A DNA stretch of 64,000 nt, taken from assembly GCF_002954775.1 (NCBI RefSeq), contig NZ_KZ672952.1, positions 777,860-841,859 of the forward strand, in the 5' to 3' direction. Of this stretch, positions 18,839 to 28,023 are shown one piece after another; the first letter of the stretch is position 1; each line of letters opens with the position of its first letter. Under the pieces are notes generated by a model. That model did not search any database. It was not told the origin of the DNA and was given only the letters and a program-made list of their open reading frames with translations. This stretch comes from Streptomyces geranii. Lineage in GTDB: Bacteria; Actinomycetota; Actinomycetes; Streptomycetales; Streptomycetaceae. Both the position numbers and the translations under genes were made by a program.

Positions 18839-21208
18839 ATGCATCAGTCCAGGGCGGTCATCACGGTCGACGCCTCGGCGGCGGGAACACCCATCAGTCC
18901 CGATATCTTCGGGATCTTCTTCGAGGACCTCAACCACGCCGCGGACGGCGGCCTGTACGCGGAACTCGTCCGCAACCGGTCCTTCTCGTACTCGGAGGAC
19001 GACCGCACCGACTGGCATTCCCTGACCGGTTGGGAACTCATCGGAGCCGCCGGAGTGACGGCGGGCGCGGACGGCCGCCCGTACGCCGAACTGCGCGTGG
19101 GCGACCCGGGTACCGCGGCGGGCCTGCGCAACGGCGGCTTCGGAGGGATCGCCATCACGGCCGGCGCCCGCTACACCGTGCGGGTCCTGGCCCGCAGCGT
19201 CGCAGGCGGACCGGCGGAACTCACCGCACTCCTGGAGACGACGGTCGGCGCGACACTGGGCGCGGTGACCGTCGGTACGGTCGCCTCCGACGAATGGACC
19301 TGGTACACCGGCACGGTCGAGGCCACGTCGACCGATCCCGACGCACGTTTCACCATCCTCGCGGACACCCGAGGCTCACTCCACCTGGCATTCGTCTCGC
19401 TCTTCCCCGAAGCCACCTACCGCAACCGGCCGAACGGGCTGCGCGCCGATCTCGCACAGGCGATCGCCGACCTGAAGCCGAAGTTCGTCCGATTCCCCGG
19501 CGGCTGTCTCGTCCACGGTGACGGCCTGGGCAACATGTACCGCTGGAAGGACACGCTCGGCCCGCTGGAGTCGCGCCGCACCCAGCGGAACCTGTGGGGC
19601 TACCACCAGTCCGCCGGGCTCGGCTACTTCGAGTACTTCCAGTTCTGCGAGGACATCGGCGCCAAGCCTCTTCCGGTGGTCGCCGCCGGGGTCTGCTGCC
19701 AGAACACACCGGGCGGGCAGCAGGCCATCGGCGAGGAGGACATGCCGGCGTACATCGAGGAGGTGCTGGATCTCGTCGAGTACGCCAACGGACCGGCGGA
19801 CTCCCCCTGGGGCTCGGTGCGGGCGGCGGCCGGCCACCCCGAGCCGTTCGGCCTCGAGTACCTGGGCATCGGCAACGAGGACCTCATCACCCCCGCGTTC
19901 AAGGACCGCTTCGCCCGCATCCACGAGGCACTGCGTGAACACCACCCGGAGCTCACCCTGATCGGGACGGCCGGCCCCTCGCCGGTCGGCGACGAATGGG
20001 AGGCCGGCTGGGACTTCGCCCGCAAGCTCGGCGTCGAGGTGGTGGACGAGCACGCTTATAAAAGCCCGCGGTGGTTCCTGGAGAACACCCACCGGTTCGA
20101 CGACCTCGACCGCTCCGGCCCGAAGGTCTACGTCGGCGAGTACGCCGCCCGGTCCAACACCATGCTCAGCGCGCTCGCCGAGGCCACGTTCATGATTGCC
20201 ATGGAACGTGCCGGCGACGTGGTCCAACTGTCCTCCTACGCCCCGCTGCTGGCCAAGGTGGGCAACACCCAGTGGGTGCCGGACCTGATCTACTTCGACA
20301 ACACCCGCGTCCACAAGACGCTCAACTACCACGTCCAGCAGATGCATTCGGTGAACTCCGGCGACACCCGGCTGCCGCTGACCGTCTCCGGCGGCCCGGC
20401 CGACCCCGCCCGGCCAGAGCCGGATTCCGACCGGCGCGGCATCAGCCTCGGCACCTGCGCCTCCCGGGCGGAGTTCGCCGACATCCGGGTGAACGGCAGT
20501 GCGTCCGGCGGCTGGGAGCCGCTGGCCGGGACATGGGAGGCCGTCGAAGGCGTTCTCCGCCAGACCGACGACGACGGGCAGGCCGTAGCCGTCCTGGCCG
20601 CCACGGCACCGGCCGGGGACTGCGTCATCACCCTGCGGGCCCGGCGTACGGGCGGGGCAGAGGGCTTCATCGTCGGCTTCGGACGGACCGCCCCGGGCGA
20701 CCACTACCAGTGGAACCTCGGAGGCTGGAAGAACCTCTCCCTCACCCTTCAGCGCAGCGACGACACCATCGTCCACGACCTGGTCGATCCGGTACCGCAC
20801 CCCATGGAGACCGGCCGCTGGTACGACGTCCGGATCGAACTGCGCGGCAGCCACATCCGCTGCTTCCTCGACGGAACACCGGTCCACGACCTGGTCGACG
20901 TACGGCGTGCCCCGGAGCGCTTCGCCGTCTCCTCCGTCCGCGACAGCCGGACCGGGGACGTGATCGTCAAGGTCGCCAACACGACCGCGAACACGGTGAC
21001 CACCGTTCTCGACCTCCGCACTCAGGATGAGCGGTTCCCGCAGGTCACCGCGACCGTCCTGACCGCCGACCCGGATGACGGCAAGCCGTTCGCCCCGGCC
21101 CCCGCCGATCCGGTCACCGTGGCTCTGCCGCCCTCCGAGCCGGCCGAGCACGAACTGCCGCCGTACTCCTTCACCGTCTTCCGCGCGACGCGGCACCCCG
21201 CTTCCTGA
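18839..21208 (+). CDS. Alpha-L-arabinofuranosidase, GH51 type, cytoplasmic, with extra beta-sandwich modules
   Basis: A 789-residue enzyme with no signal peptide. The N terminus (ISPDIFGIFFEDLNHAADGG) and the barrel (VRFPGGCLVHGDG) are typical of GH51. Retaining catalytic residues appear as acid/base Glu347 in LGIGNEDL and nucleophile Glu434 in VYVGEYAAR. Between the first strand and the barrel core a carbohydrate-binding-like beta-sandwich is inserted (about residues 60-190), and a concanavalin-like segment sits at about 565-700 before the C-terminal domain. It removes terminal arabinofuranose from imported oligosaccharides. It is the fourth gene of the transport unit, 37 bp after the permease, with GAAAGG upstream of ATG 18839. 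Confidence 0.9.
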   Translation: MHQSRAVITVDASAAGTPISPDIFGIFFEDLNHAADGGLYAELVRNRSFSYSEDDRTDWHSLTGWELIGAAGVTAGADGRPYAELRVGDPGTAAGLRNGGFGGIAITAGARYTVRVLARSVAGGPAELTALLETTVGATLGAVTVGTVASDEWTWYTGTVEATSTDPDARFTILADTRGSLHLAFVSLFPEATYRNRPNGLRADLAQAIADLKPKFVRFPGGCLVHGDGLGNMYRWKDTLGPLESRRTQRNLWGYHQSAGLGYFEYFQFCEDIGAKPLPVVAAGVCCQNTPGGQQAIGEEDMPAYIEEVLDLVEYANGPADSPWGSVRAAAGHPEPFGLEYLGIGNEDLITPAFKDRFARIHEALREHHPELTLIGTAGPSPVGDEWEAGWDFARKLGVEVVDEHAYKSPRWFLENTHRFDDLDRSGPKVYVGEYAARSNTMLSALAEATFMIAMERAGDVVQLSSYAPLLAKVGNTQWVPDLIYFDNTRVHKTLNYHVQQMHSVNSGDTRLPLTVSGGPADPARPEPDSDRRGISLGTCASRAEFADIRVNGSASGGWEPLAGTWEAVEGVLRQTDDDGQAVAVLAATAPAGDCVITLRARRTGGAEGFIVGFGRTAPGDHYQWNLGGWKNLSLTLQRSDDTIVHDLVDPVPHPMETGRWYDVRIELRGSHIRCFLDGTPVHDLVDVRRAPERFAVSSVRDSRTGDVIVKVANTTANTVTTVLDLRTQDERFPQVTATVLTADPDDGKPFAPAPADPVTVALPPSEPAEHELPPYSFTVFRATRHPAS

Positions 21209-21267
21209 ACACCGGAGCGTTCCCGGAGTTCTCCTGACCACCGCCCGACCGAAAGGGACGTTTCGCC

Positions 21268-24200
21268 ATGCTTGAATCCGCTCTGAGTCGCCGTCGTTTC
21301 GTCCAGACAGCCGCCGTCGGAGCCGCCGCCACGGCGAGCAGCTGGCTCTGGCAGTCGGCGCCCGCCGCCTACGCGGCCGAGTCCGCAAGGACCAGGGCCG
21401 CCGGACTGGTCGACAGACTCGTCCTCGGCGACGAGGACTCCGAAACCGCCCATGCCCTCATCACCGACGGCAGCTCCGTCGTGACGGGTGGCAACGCTGT
21501 CAAGGCGCGCGTGGCCACCCCCCTCGACCCGGCCACGGTCCGGGGCGGCGAACTCCGCTTCACCATGAAGACCGACCCCTCGGCACAGAACTACCTGACC
21601 CTGAAGCTGTGGGGCGAGGACAGTTCGGCGTACACCACCCTCGCCTACCTCAACGGCGAGCAGATCGGCTTCCGCCGCAACTCAGACTACGAGCCGTTCA
21701 GCTTCGGCTTCTCCAAGCCGGTCCCTGGCCGCTTCTACTACTCGACCGTGATGCTGCCGATCGAGATGACCACCGGCCGCGAGCAGGTGGAGATCACCCT
21801 GCGCACCTACGACGGCGGCTACTCCGGCAAGGTGACCTCGAACTCCCGCGGCTACTACGCCGTCTACACCCACACCGCCGGCCTGCTGGACGTGTCCGGC
21901 GAGGACCTGCCCTCGTACACCCCGCCCGCCAGTACCCCGGCCGACCTGAGCGACGACGAGAAGCAGCAGCTCATCGACGACCTGCGGGCGACCCAGATCA
22001 ACATCTTCAACATCCTGTCCGCCAATGTCGACGCCTCCGCCTCCGGCAACATGTCGATCGTCCGGTACGTCGACGACCTGCGTTTCTACGCCGGGGCGCT
22101 GACCACCGACTGGTGCCCGGCCACCACGGCGGCGGAGCGGAAGACCGCCCTGCTGCGGCTCTTCAAGTGCGTCGACAACCACGTCAAGGACTACTACGGA
22201 AACACCGGACTGGTCCTGCGCGGCGGCCACCAGGGCGACTGGGGCGGCTACTACGGCGCACTCGGCGAAGCCCTCTACATCGCCGAGAACGTCATCGCCG
22301 ACGACGACATCTACGGCCAGGACGCCTTCACCGCCTTCCTCGACGAGGAGTTCACCACCGGCACGGAGAACGGGAACACCTCACTCAAGGACGTCGACTT
22401 CGACGGCTCCACCCTGACCCGGCGGGCCGCCTGGGGGCGTTGCCTCAAGGCCAACTTCGACTTCGCCCGCGCCCGGCTGTCGTACATCTACAACCAGGTG
22501 CTCTACACCTACGAAGGCGCCTGGGAGGCCCACGAGGGTCTGCGCGTCATCGGCTCCTCCTTCTACGAGGGCCGGGCCCGCAGCCACGCCATCCTCGGCG
22601 AGGCCCTCGGCTTCGTCCCCTTCCTCGGCGAAGAGGTCCTGGTGGGCCCGGACGGCGAGGACCTCGACCTGTACCACTCGCTCTTCTACCACGACACCCA
22701 GGCACGCTTCACCGACGACTTCGTCCAGATCGTCGGCAAGGGCCTCGCCAAGAGCAAACTCGACGCGGACGGCGAGATCGTACGGCGCCTGCCCTACGGC
22801 AAGCACTACACCGGCATCACCGCGGCCGGCCTGACCCGCGAGAACACCTACGTCGGCAACTACGGCGAGGAGGCTTCCCGTTACTGCGGCGAGTACTTCT
22901 TCAAGACCCTCGGTCACAAGGGCGACGAGCAGCTCAACGACGACATCCTCAAACTGACCCTGACCAACCTCCACGCCCGCGGTTTCACCCGCTACGCGGG
23001 GGCCGACGACGCCGGTGAGAACCGGCTGATGCGCACCGAGGGCTTCATCGACGAGCGCAACATCTACGTCCCTGGCATCCCCGGCTACTCGACCCGCAGC
23101 AACTGGGGCCAGTCGCTGTTCCTGGCCGCCGTCGAAGCGCACATGAAGTCCGACCCCGGCCGCTACGCGGGCTCCGAGTGGACCGAGTACCGGGGTTACG
23201 CGGCCGAGGCGGTCGGCTTCACCCAGCAGCAGCTCGCCGACCACCAGTACTTCAACCACTTCGACTACGTCACCGCCTGGCCCAAGGTCGACCTGCGGAT
23301 CGCCGAGACCTGGGCCTACCTCAAGACCCGGGAGCCGGCCGGGAAGGTGCTGCCGCAGACCGACTTCGGCGCCTACAGCTCCACCGAGATCAGCGCGCTG
23401 GGCGTGAACCCGGACGACTACCGGCAGTTCGCCTGGGTCGACATCGACAACATGTTCGTCTCCCTGCGCGACGGCGACCTGCGGATCTTCGGTTCGCTGT
23501 TCGTGCAGAACCGGGGCGTCGCCGGGAGCGGCCGGCTGCACGTGATCGCCCCGACGTACGAACACATCGTGCAACTGCACACCAACGGCCTGTTCCAGCA
23601 CCGCGACTACTGGGCCCGCACCGACAACATCGACGCCGACTTCATGGAGGACATCGGCACCGGCGACAACTGGGCGCCGCAGGCGCTCGCCGGGGAGATC
23701 TGCCCGATCGCCTACCAGCCGGGCGTCGGCACCGTCCAGCGGGAGAACTTCGAGGCCGACACCCCCTACTCCGGCTACACCGACTTCCTCACCGCCCGCT
23801 ACGGCTCCTATCTCTTCGGCGTCAACACCACCCGCAAGGACTACGGCAACAAGCAGACCTACCAGCTCGCCGTCCCCACCAGCCACCGCGGGTCCACCAT
23901 CCTCGACCTGGTCTCCGGGAAGAAGCTCAAGATCAGCGACGGCAAGGTCTCCGTCGCGCCCTTCACCGCAGTGATCCTCAGGCTCTCCGAGGGCACGACC
24001 GAGGTTCTGCTGCCCTCCGTCGTCCGCTACGCCGCCGCCCTGCCCGGCGACAACGACATCGGCCTCACCTGGACGTCGACCGCGGGCGCGGAGTCGTACA
24101 CGATCAAGCGCGCCACCCGTGAGAGCGGCGACTACGAGACCGTCGCGAGCGGCGTCAAGGGCTTGTACTGGAGCGACACGAAGGCCAAGCGGGGCCGCAC

Positions 24201-25809
24201 GTACTACTATTCGGTCACCGCCGTGAACAGCGCCGGGCGCGGCTGGGCCTCCTGGCGCGCCGAGGCCACGCTCGCGGCACCGACGTCCGCGAACCTGCTC
24301 GGCACCTGCTGGCGCGACGACCGGCTCGGCTCGCAGACCAAGGGCAGGTCGTCCGTGAGCGGCGCGACGATCTCCATCGCCGGCGGGAACGGCACCGGAC
24401 TCGGCAAGGGCGACGACTACCGGGTGGACAGCCGGGACATCGAGGACTCGCTGCTGTTCGTCAGCCGGGTCCTCGCCGGAAGCGGATCCGTCACGGCCCG
24501 GGTCGACGACCGAAGGGGCGCCCTGACCGGCCTGATGCTGCGCGACAAGATCGACGCCAACACGCGCTATCTCTACTTCGGCGTCGACGCCGACGGCAAG
24601 CTCGTCCTCGGCAACCGCGACCGGGACAGCCGCCACGACTGGCAGGACCAGGTCCGCTCCCCCCGCTCCGCGGACGTCAGCGACTTCAGCGCCGCCGACT
24701 ACCCCTACCTGCGGCTGACCCGCGACTACCAGACCCACCAGGTCGTCGCGTTCGCCTCACCCGAGGGCAGCACCTGGACCTACGTCGGCTCCATGCTCAT
24801 GCCCCTCCCCTACGCCGTGCACGCCGGCGTGGCCGCCTCCGGCGACGCGACCCTCGCCACCGTCAAGGTGCAGGACGCCCGCAACGGCGCGCTGCTGCCG
24901 TACATCGCCGCCCGCACGGACGACAAGGCCACCGTCGCCTGGAACAAGCCCGAGGACGCCGTCGGCTTCACCCTCTACCGGACCACCGACGCCGAGACGG
25001 CCGCCACCGACCCGCTGAAAAGCCCCGTCGGCTGGGACAAGGTCGCCACCGACACCCGGGAACGCAGCTGGACCCAGAAGGAACTGCGCCACGGCAGACG
25101 CTGGTTCAAGGTCTCGGCCTCGCTCTCGGACGGCGGCAGCGCGGTCTCCGCGGACTCCGTGGTCGCGGTCGCCGAGACCCTCGCCCAGGTCCTCGCCACG
25201 GCCCGCAGGACCGACGCGTCGGCCTACATGGAGGACAGCTACACCGCCTTCACCGCCGAACTCGACCGTATCGAGACCGAGGGCGCGAACTCCGGTGCCG
25301 ACCTGGACGCCCTCATCGACGCCGTGTACGCCTCGTACGACCTGCTGGAATCCAACCGCAAGCTGGTGGTGGGAGCGATCCGGTCGCTGCGGGCCGTCGC
25401 CCTCCCGACCTACTACGCCGCGTACGGCTCCGACGCCCTCGGTGTCCTGAGCCAGGTCACCACCGCCAGTGGCGACACCGCCAAGGAGCAGGCCACCTTC
25501 ACGGTGGTGGCCGGGCTCGCCGACTCCGCCGGCTTCTCGTTCCGCTCCGCCGACGGCCGCTACCTGCGCCACTCCGGCTTCCGCATCCGGCTCGACACCA
25601 ACAACAACTCCTCCCTGTTCGCGCAGGACGCGACCTTCCACGCCGTCACCGGATCCGGTGACGACCAGGCGGTGCGGCTGATGTCGCACAACTTCCCCAC
25701 CCGGTGCGTCCGCCACCGGAACTACCAGCTCTGGGTGGACGAGTACGACTCCACCAACTCCCTCCTCCAGTCCGACAGCTCCTTCATCCCCCTCCCGCCC
25801 TCCTTCTGA
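21268..25809 (+). CDS. Tat-exported multidomain CAZyme-like protein with AbfB (CBM42) domain; catalytic family unknown
   Basis: A 1513-residue exported protein. The Tat signal has SRRRFVQTA at residues 8-16 and ends near PAAYAAES. Residues 45-220 look like a beta-sandwich and 220-720 like a large, mostly helical domain that may be catalytic, with conserved-looking GGHQGDWGGYYG and YVGNYGEEASRYCG. Then come a beta-rich region, a fibronectin type III-like domain (about 910-1005), a concanavalin-like domain (about 1010-1205), a second FN3-like domain, a short helical spacer and a C-terminal AbfB/CBM42 domain (about 1372-1510, with RYLRHSGFRIRLD and CVRHRNYQLWVDEYD). CBM42 binds arabinofuranosyl side chains, which fits the GH51 neighbour. 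The start has GAAAGGG upstream. I cannot name the catalytic family; lyase or hydrolase are both possible. Confidence 0.8.
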   Translation: MLESALSRRRFVQTAAVGAAATASSWLWQSAPAAYAAESARTRAAGLVDRLVLGDEDSETAHALITDGSSVVTGGNAVKARVATPLDPATVRGGELRFTMKTDPSAQNYLTLKLWGEDSSAYTTLAYLNGEQIGFRRNSDYEPFSFGFSKPVPGRFYYSTVMLPIEMTTGREQVEITLRTYDGGYSGKVTSNSRGYYAVYTHTAGLLDVSGEDLPSYTPPASTPADLSDDEKQQLIDDLRATQINIFNILSANVDASASGNMSIVRYVDDLRFYAGALTTDWCPATTAAERKTALLRLFKCVDNHVKDYYGNTGLVLRGGHQGDWGGYYGALGEALYIAENVIADDDIYGQDAFTAFLDEEFTTGTENGNTSLKDVDFDGSTLTRRAAWGRCLKANFDFARARLSYIYNQVLYTYEGAWEAHEGLRVIGSSFYEGRARSHAILGEALGFVPFLGEEVLVGPDGEDLDLYHSLFYHDTQARFTDDFVQIVGKGLAKSKLDADGEIVRRLPYGKHYTGITAAGLTRENTYVGNYGEEASRYCGEYFFKTLGHKGDEQLNDDILKLTLTNLHARGFTRYAGADDAGENRLMRTEGFIDERNIYVPGIPGYSTRSNWGQSLFLAAVEAHMKSDPGRYAGSEWTEYRGYAAEAVGFTQQQLADHQYFNHFDYVTAWPKVDLRIAETWAYLKTREPAGKVLPQTDFGAYSSTEISALGVNPDDYRQFAWVDIDNMFVSLRDGDLRIFGSLFVQNRGVAGSGRLHVIAPTYEHIVQLHTNGLFQHRDYWARTDNIDADFMEDIGTGDNWAPQALAGEICPIAYQPGVGTVQRENFEADTPYSGYTDFLTARYGSYLFGVNTTRKDYGNKQTYQLAVPTSHRGSTILDLVSGKKLKISDGKVSVAPFTAVILRLSEGTTEVLLPSVVRYAAALPGDNDIGLTWTSTAGAESYTIKRATRESGDYETVASGVKGLYWSDTKAKRGRTYYYSVTAVNSAGRGWASWRAEATLAAPTSANLLGTCWRDDRLGSQTKGRSSVSGATISIAGGNGTGLGKGDDYRVDSRDIEDSLLFVSRVLAGSGSVTARVDDRRGALTGLMLRDKIDANTRYLYFGVDADGKLVLGNRDRDSRHDWQDQVRSPRSADVSDFSAADYPYLRLTRDYQTHQVVAFASPEGSTWTYVGSMLMPLPYAVHAGVAASGDATLATVKVQDARNGALLPYIAARTDDKATVAWNKPEDAVGFTLYRTTDAETAATDPLKSPVGWDKVATDTRERSWTQKELRHGRRWFKVSASLSDGGSAVSADSVVAVAETLAQVLATARRTDASAYMEDSYTAFTAELDRIETEGANSGADLDALIDAVYASYDLLESNRKLVVGAIRSLRAVALPTYYAAYGSDALGVLSQVTTASGDTAKEQATFTVVAGLADSAGFSFRSADGRYLRHSGFRIRLDTNNNSSLFAQDATFHAVTGSGDDQAVRLMSHNFPTRCVRHRNYQLWVDEYDSTNSLLQSDSSFIPLPPSF

Positions 25810-25829
25810 AGCAAGCCCCTGGTCGAGAT

Positions 25830-25865
25830 GCCGCCGCCGTCCGTCCCCCACCGGCCGGCGGCGGC
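25830..25865 (+). terminator. Possible weak hairpin between the two AbfB genes
   Basis: GCCGCCGCC (25830-25838) can pair with GGCGGCGGC (25857-25865) around an 18-nt loop. The stem is short and of simple sequence, so it may only attenuate transcription into the next gene. Confidence 0.3.
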
Positions 25866-25912
25866 CTCACACCGCACAACTCCATAACCTCGCCATTTAC
25901 TTGGAGAGAAAA

Positions 25913-27598
25913 ATGCAGGAAAACAACGCCCGCCAACGCAGTCGGCGCGATGTTCTCAAGGCAGCGGCCGGTGTGTCCGCCGCGGCCGTGACCACTCCCC
26001 TGCTCACCGCGTCCCCAGCCTCCGCCGTGACGTACGTCCACCCCGGCCTGCTCCACACCTCGGCCGACCTCACCCGCATTGCCACCCAGGTCTCCGCCGG
26101 AGCCCAGCCATGGACCGCGGGCTGGAACACTCTCACCGCCAACGCCCACGCGGCCAGCGCCTGGACACCCAGCGCGGTCGCCACCATCTACCGGGGCGCC
26201 GGGACTCCTGAGAACTACGGCCTGCTCTACAACGACATCGCCGCCGCCTACCAGAACGCCCTGCGCTGGCGCATCACCGGCACCACCTCGTACGCCGCGT
26301 GCGCCGCGACCATCCTCAACGCCTGGTCGAACACGCTCACCTCGCTCCAGGGAACGGCCGACGTCTTCCTCTCCTCCGGGATCTACGGCTACGAGATCGC
26401 GAACGCCGCCGAAATCCTGCGCGGCTACAGCGGGTTCGACCTCGACGCGTTCAAGACCATGATGCTGAACGTGTTCTACCCGCTCAACAACAACTTCCTG
26501 GTCAACCACAACGGCGCCTACCTCAGCAACTACTGGGCCAGCTGGGACCTGTGCAACATGGCCTCCGTCCTGGCCATCGGCGTCCTCTGCGACGACTCCG
26601 CCAAGGTCGACCAGGCCGTGAACTACTTCAAGACGGGCGGCGGCATGGGCTCCATAGCCAACGCCGTCCCCTACGTCTACGCCGACCAGGGCCTGGCCCA
26701 GTGGCAGGAGAGCGGCCGGGACCAGGGCCACAGCATGCTCGGCATCGGCCTCATGGCCAGCGTGTGCGAAATGGCCTGGCACCAGGGCATCGACCTCTAC
26801 GGCTACGACAGCAACCGGTTCATGAAGGCGTGCGAGTACGTCGCCAAGTACAACCTCGGCGAGGACGACGTGCCCTTCACCGACTACTACTGGTTCTACG
26901 GCGCGCCGGGCGTGTGGTCGGGGTCCCAGACCTTCACCGAGATCTCCACCGCCGGCCGGGGCGAGGTCCGCCCGGTCTGGGCGCAGCTGTACAACCACTA
27001 CGCGGTGCGCAAGGGGCTGTTCGTGCCCAACACCGCCGCGATGGCGAAGGTCGTCGAACCCGAGGGCGGCGGCGGTGACTACGGCCCCAACAGCGGCGGC
27101 TACGACCACCTCGGCTTCACCACGCTCACCTCGACCGAGCAGGCCCGCACCACCCTGCCGACGGGCGTGACACGGTCGTTCCAGTCGGTCAACTTTCCGT
27201 CGTACTACGCCTCGTACGGCTCGGACAGTCTCGGCTACCTGACACAGGTCACGTCGAGCAGTACAACCGCCGTCAAGCAGCAGGCGAGCCTCACGATCGT
27301 GGCTGGCCTCGCCGACTCGGACGGCTACTCCTTCCGTCTCTCCGACGGCCGCTATCTGCGCCACTTCGGCTTCCGTGTCGTTGCCGCCACCTCCGACGGC
27401 ACGGCCACCTTCAACGCCGACGCCACCTTCTACGCCCTGCCGGGCTCAGCCGGTGGGTCAGTGCGCCTGGTGTCGTACAACTACCCCGGGCGCTGCATCC
27501 GGCACCGCGGCTTCGAACTCTGGGTGGACCCCTACGACCTGCTCAACCCCGGCTTCCGGGAGGACAGCTCCTTCGCGCCGGTCACCGCCTGGGCCTGA
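25913..27598 (+). CDS. Tat-exported alginate-lyase-like enzyme with AbfB (CBM42) domain
   Basis: A 561-residue exported protein from the ATG at 25913 (GGAGAG upstream). The Tat signal is RSRRDVLKAAAGVSAAA followed by a cleavage near ASAV. Residues 40-400 have the (alpha/alpha) toroid pattern of the Pfam alginate lyase family, including SNYWASWDLCNMASVLAIGV and QWQESGRDQGHSMLGIGLMA with plausible Asn/His/Tyr catalytic residues. The C-terminal AbfB/CBM42 domain (about 418-557) has RYLRHFGFRV and CIRHRGFELWVDPYD. Related enzymes cleave uronic-acid polymers by beta-elimination. With arabinose-binding and beta-galactosidase neighbours, a glucuronate-decorated arabinogalactan is a reasonable guess. 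It likely ends the regulon 1 transcription unit. Confidence 0.82.
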   Translation: MQENNARQRSRRDVLKAAAGVSAAAVTTPLLTASPASAVTYVHPGLLHTSADLTRIATQVSAGAQPWTAGWNTLTANAHAASAWTPSAVATIYRGAGTPENYGLLYNDIAAAYQNALRWRITGTTSYAACAATILNAWSNTLTSLQGTADVFLSSGIYGYEIANAAEILRGYSGFDLDAFKTMMLNVFYPLNNNFLVNHNGAYLSNYWASWDLCNMASVLAIGVLCDDSAKVDQAVNYFKTGGGMGSIANAVPYVYADQGLAQWQESGRDQGHSMLGIGLMASVCEMAWHQGIDLYGYDSNRFMKACEYVAKYNLGEDDVPFTDYYWFYGAPGVWSGSQTFTEISTAGRGEVRPVWAQLYNHYAVRKGLFVPNTAAMAKVVEPEGGGGDYGPNSGGYDHLGFTTLTSTEQARTTLPTGVTRSFQSVNFPSYYASYGSDSLGYLTQVTSSSTTAVKQQASLTIVAGLADSDGYSFRLSDGRYLRHFGFRVVAATSDGTATFNADATFYALPGSAGGSVRLVSYNYPGRCIRHRGFELWVDPYDLLNPGFREDSSFAPVTAWA

Positions 27599-27605
27599 GA
27601 AAGGA

Positions 27606-27637
27606 CACGTCCCTGCCCCGGCGTGGGCAGGGACGTG
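27606..27637 (+). terminator. Terminator at the end of regulon 1
   Basis: CACGTCCCTGCCC (27606-27618) and GGGCAGGGACGTG (27625-27637) form a perfect 13-bp stem with a 6-nt loop, 8 nt after the lyase-like gene. Confidence 0.85.
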
Positions 27638-28023
27638 CGGGCTGTACACCGCGGGCGGTGAGGGAGGCTGCGTCTGGCGACGTCATCCGACACACCGGAC
27701 CGTCGAGACGGCGCGATGCGGGACCCAGGGAATGGAACTCCTGACGGCGGTGCGGACCGGCACGTCCGCCGGTGCCCACGCCCTTGCCGCGCTCGTCGGC
27801 CGCCTCTGATCGCTCTCCGGCTGGCTCATCACTCATGGCCCCTGTTCGATGGAGGTGTGACCTTGGGCCTCGGTGAGGAGTGCGCAATCAGGGCTGGGCG
27901 GGACTGGCGGACAGAAGGCGCCGGTTCGGCCGCGTGGTTCAGGATCGACTCGGTGTATGGGAGCCGCGTCACCGTCCAGCGGACCGGCGGACGCACAGAC
28001 GTCCCATGAACTCCGAGTGCCGA
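27638..28023. other. Gap with no supportable gene
   Basis: A short rightward frame ending near 28009 has no ribosome site and no recognisable domain. Nothing is called; it separates convergent transcription from left and right. Confidence 0.4.

Noticed and set aside
22381..24738. 785-codon leftward frame opposite the Tat-exported AbfB protein
   Set aside because: Val/Gly/Asp-rich antisense shadow; the plus-strand product has a Tat signal and recognisable modules.
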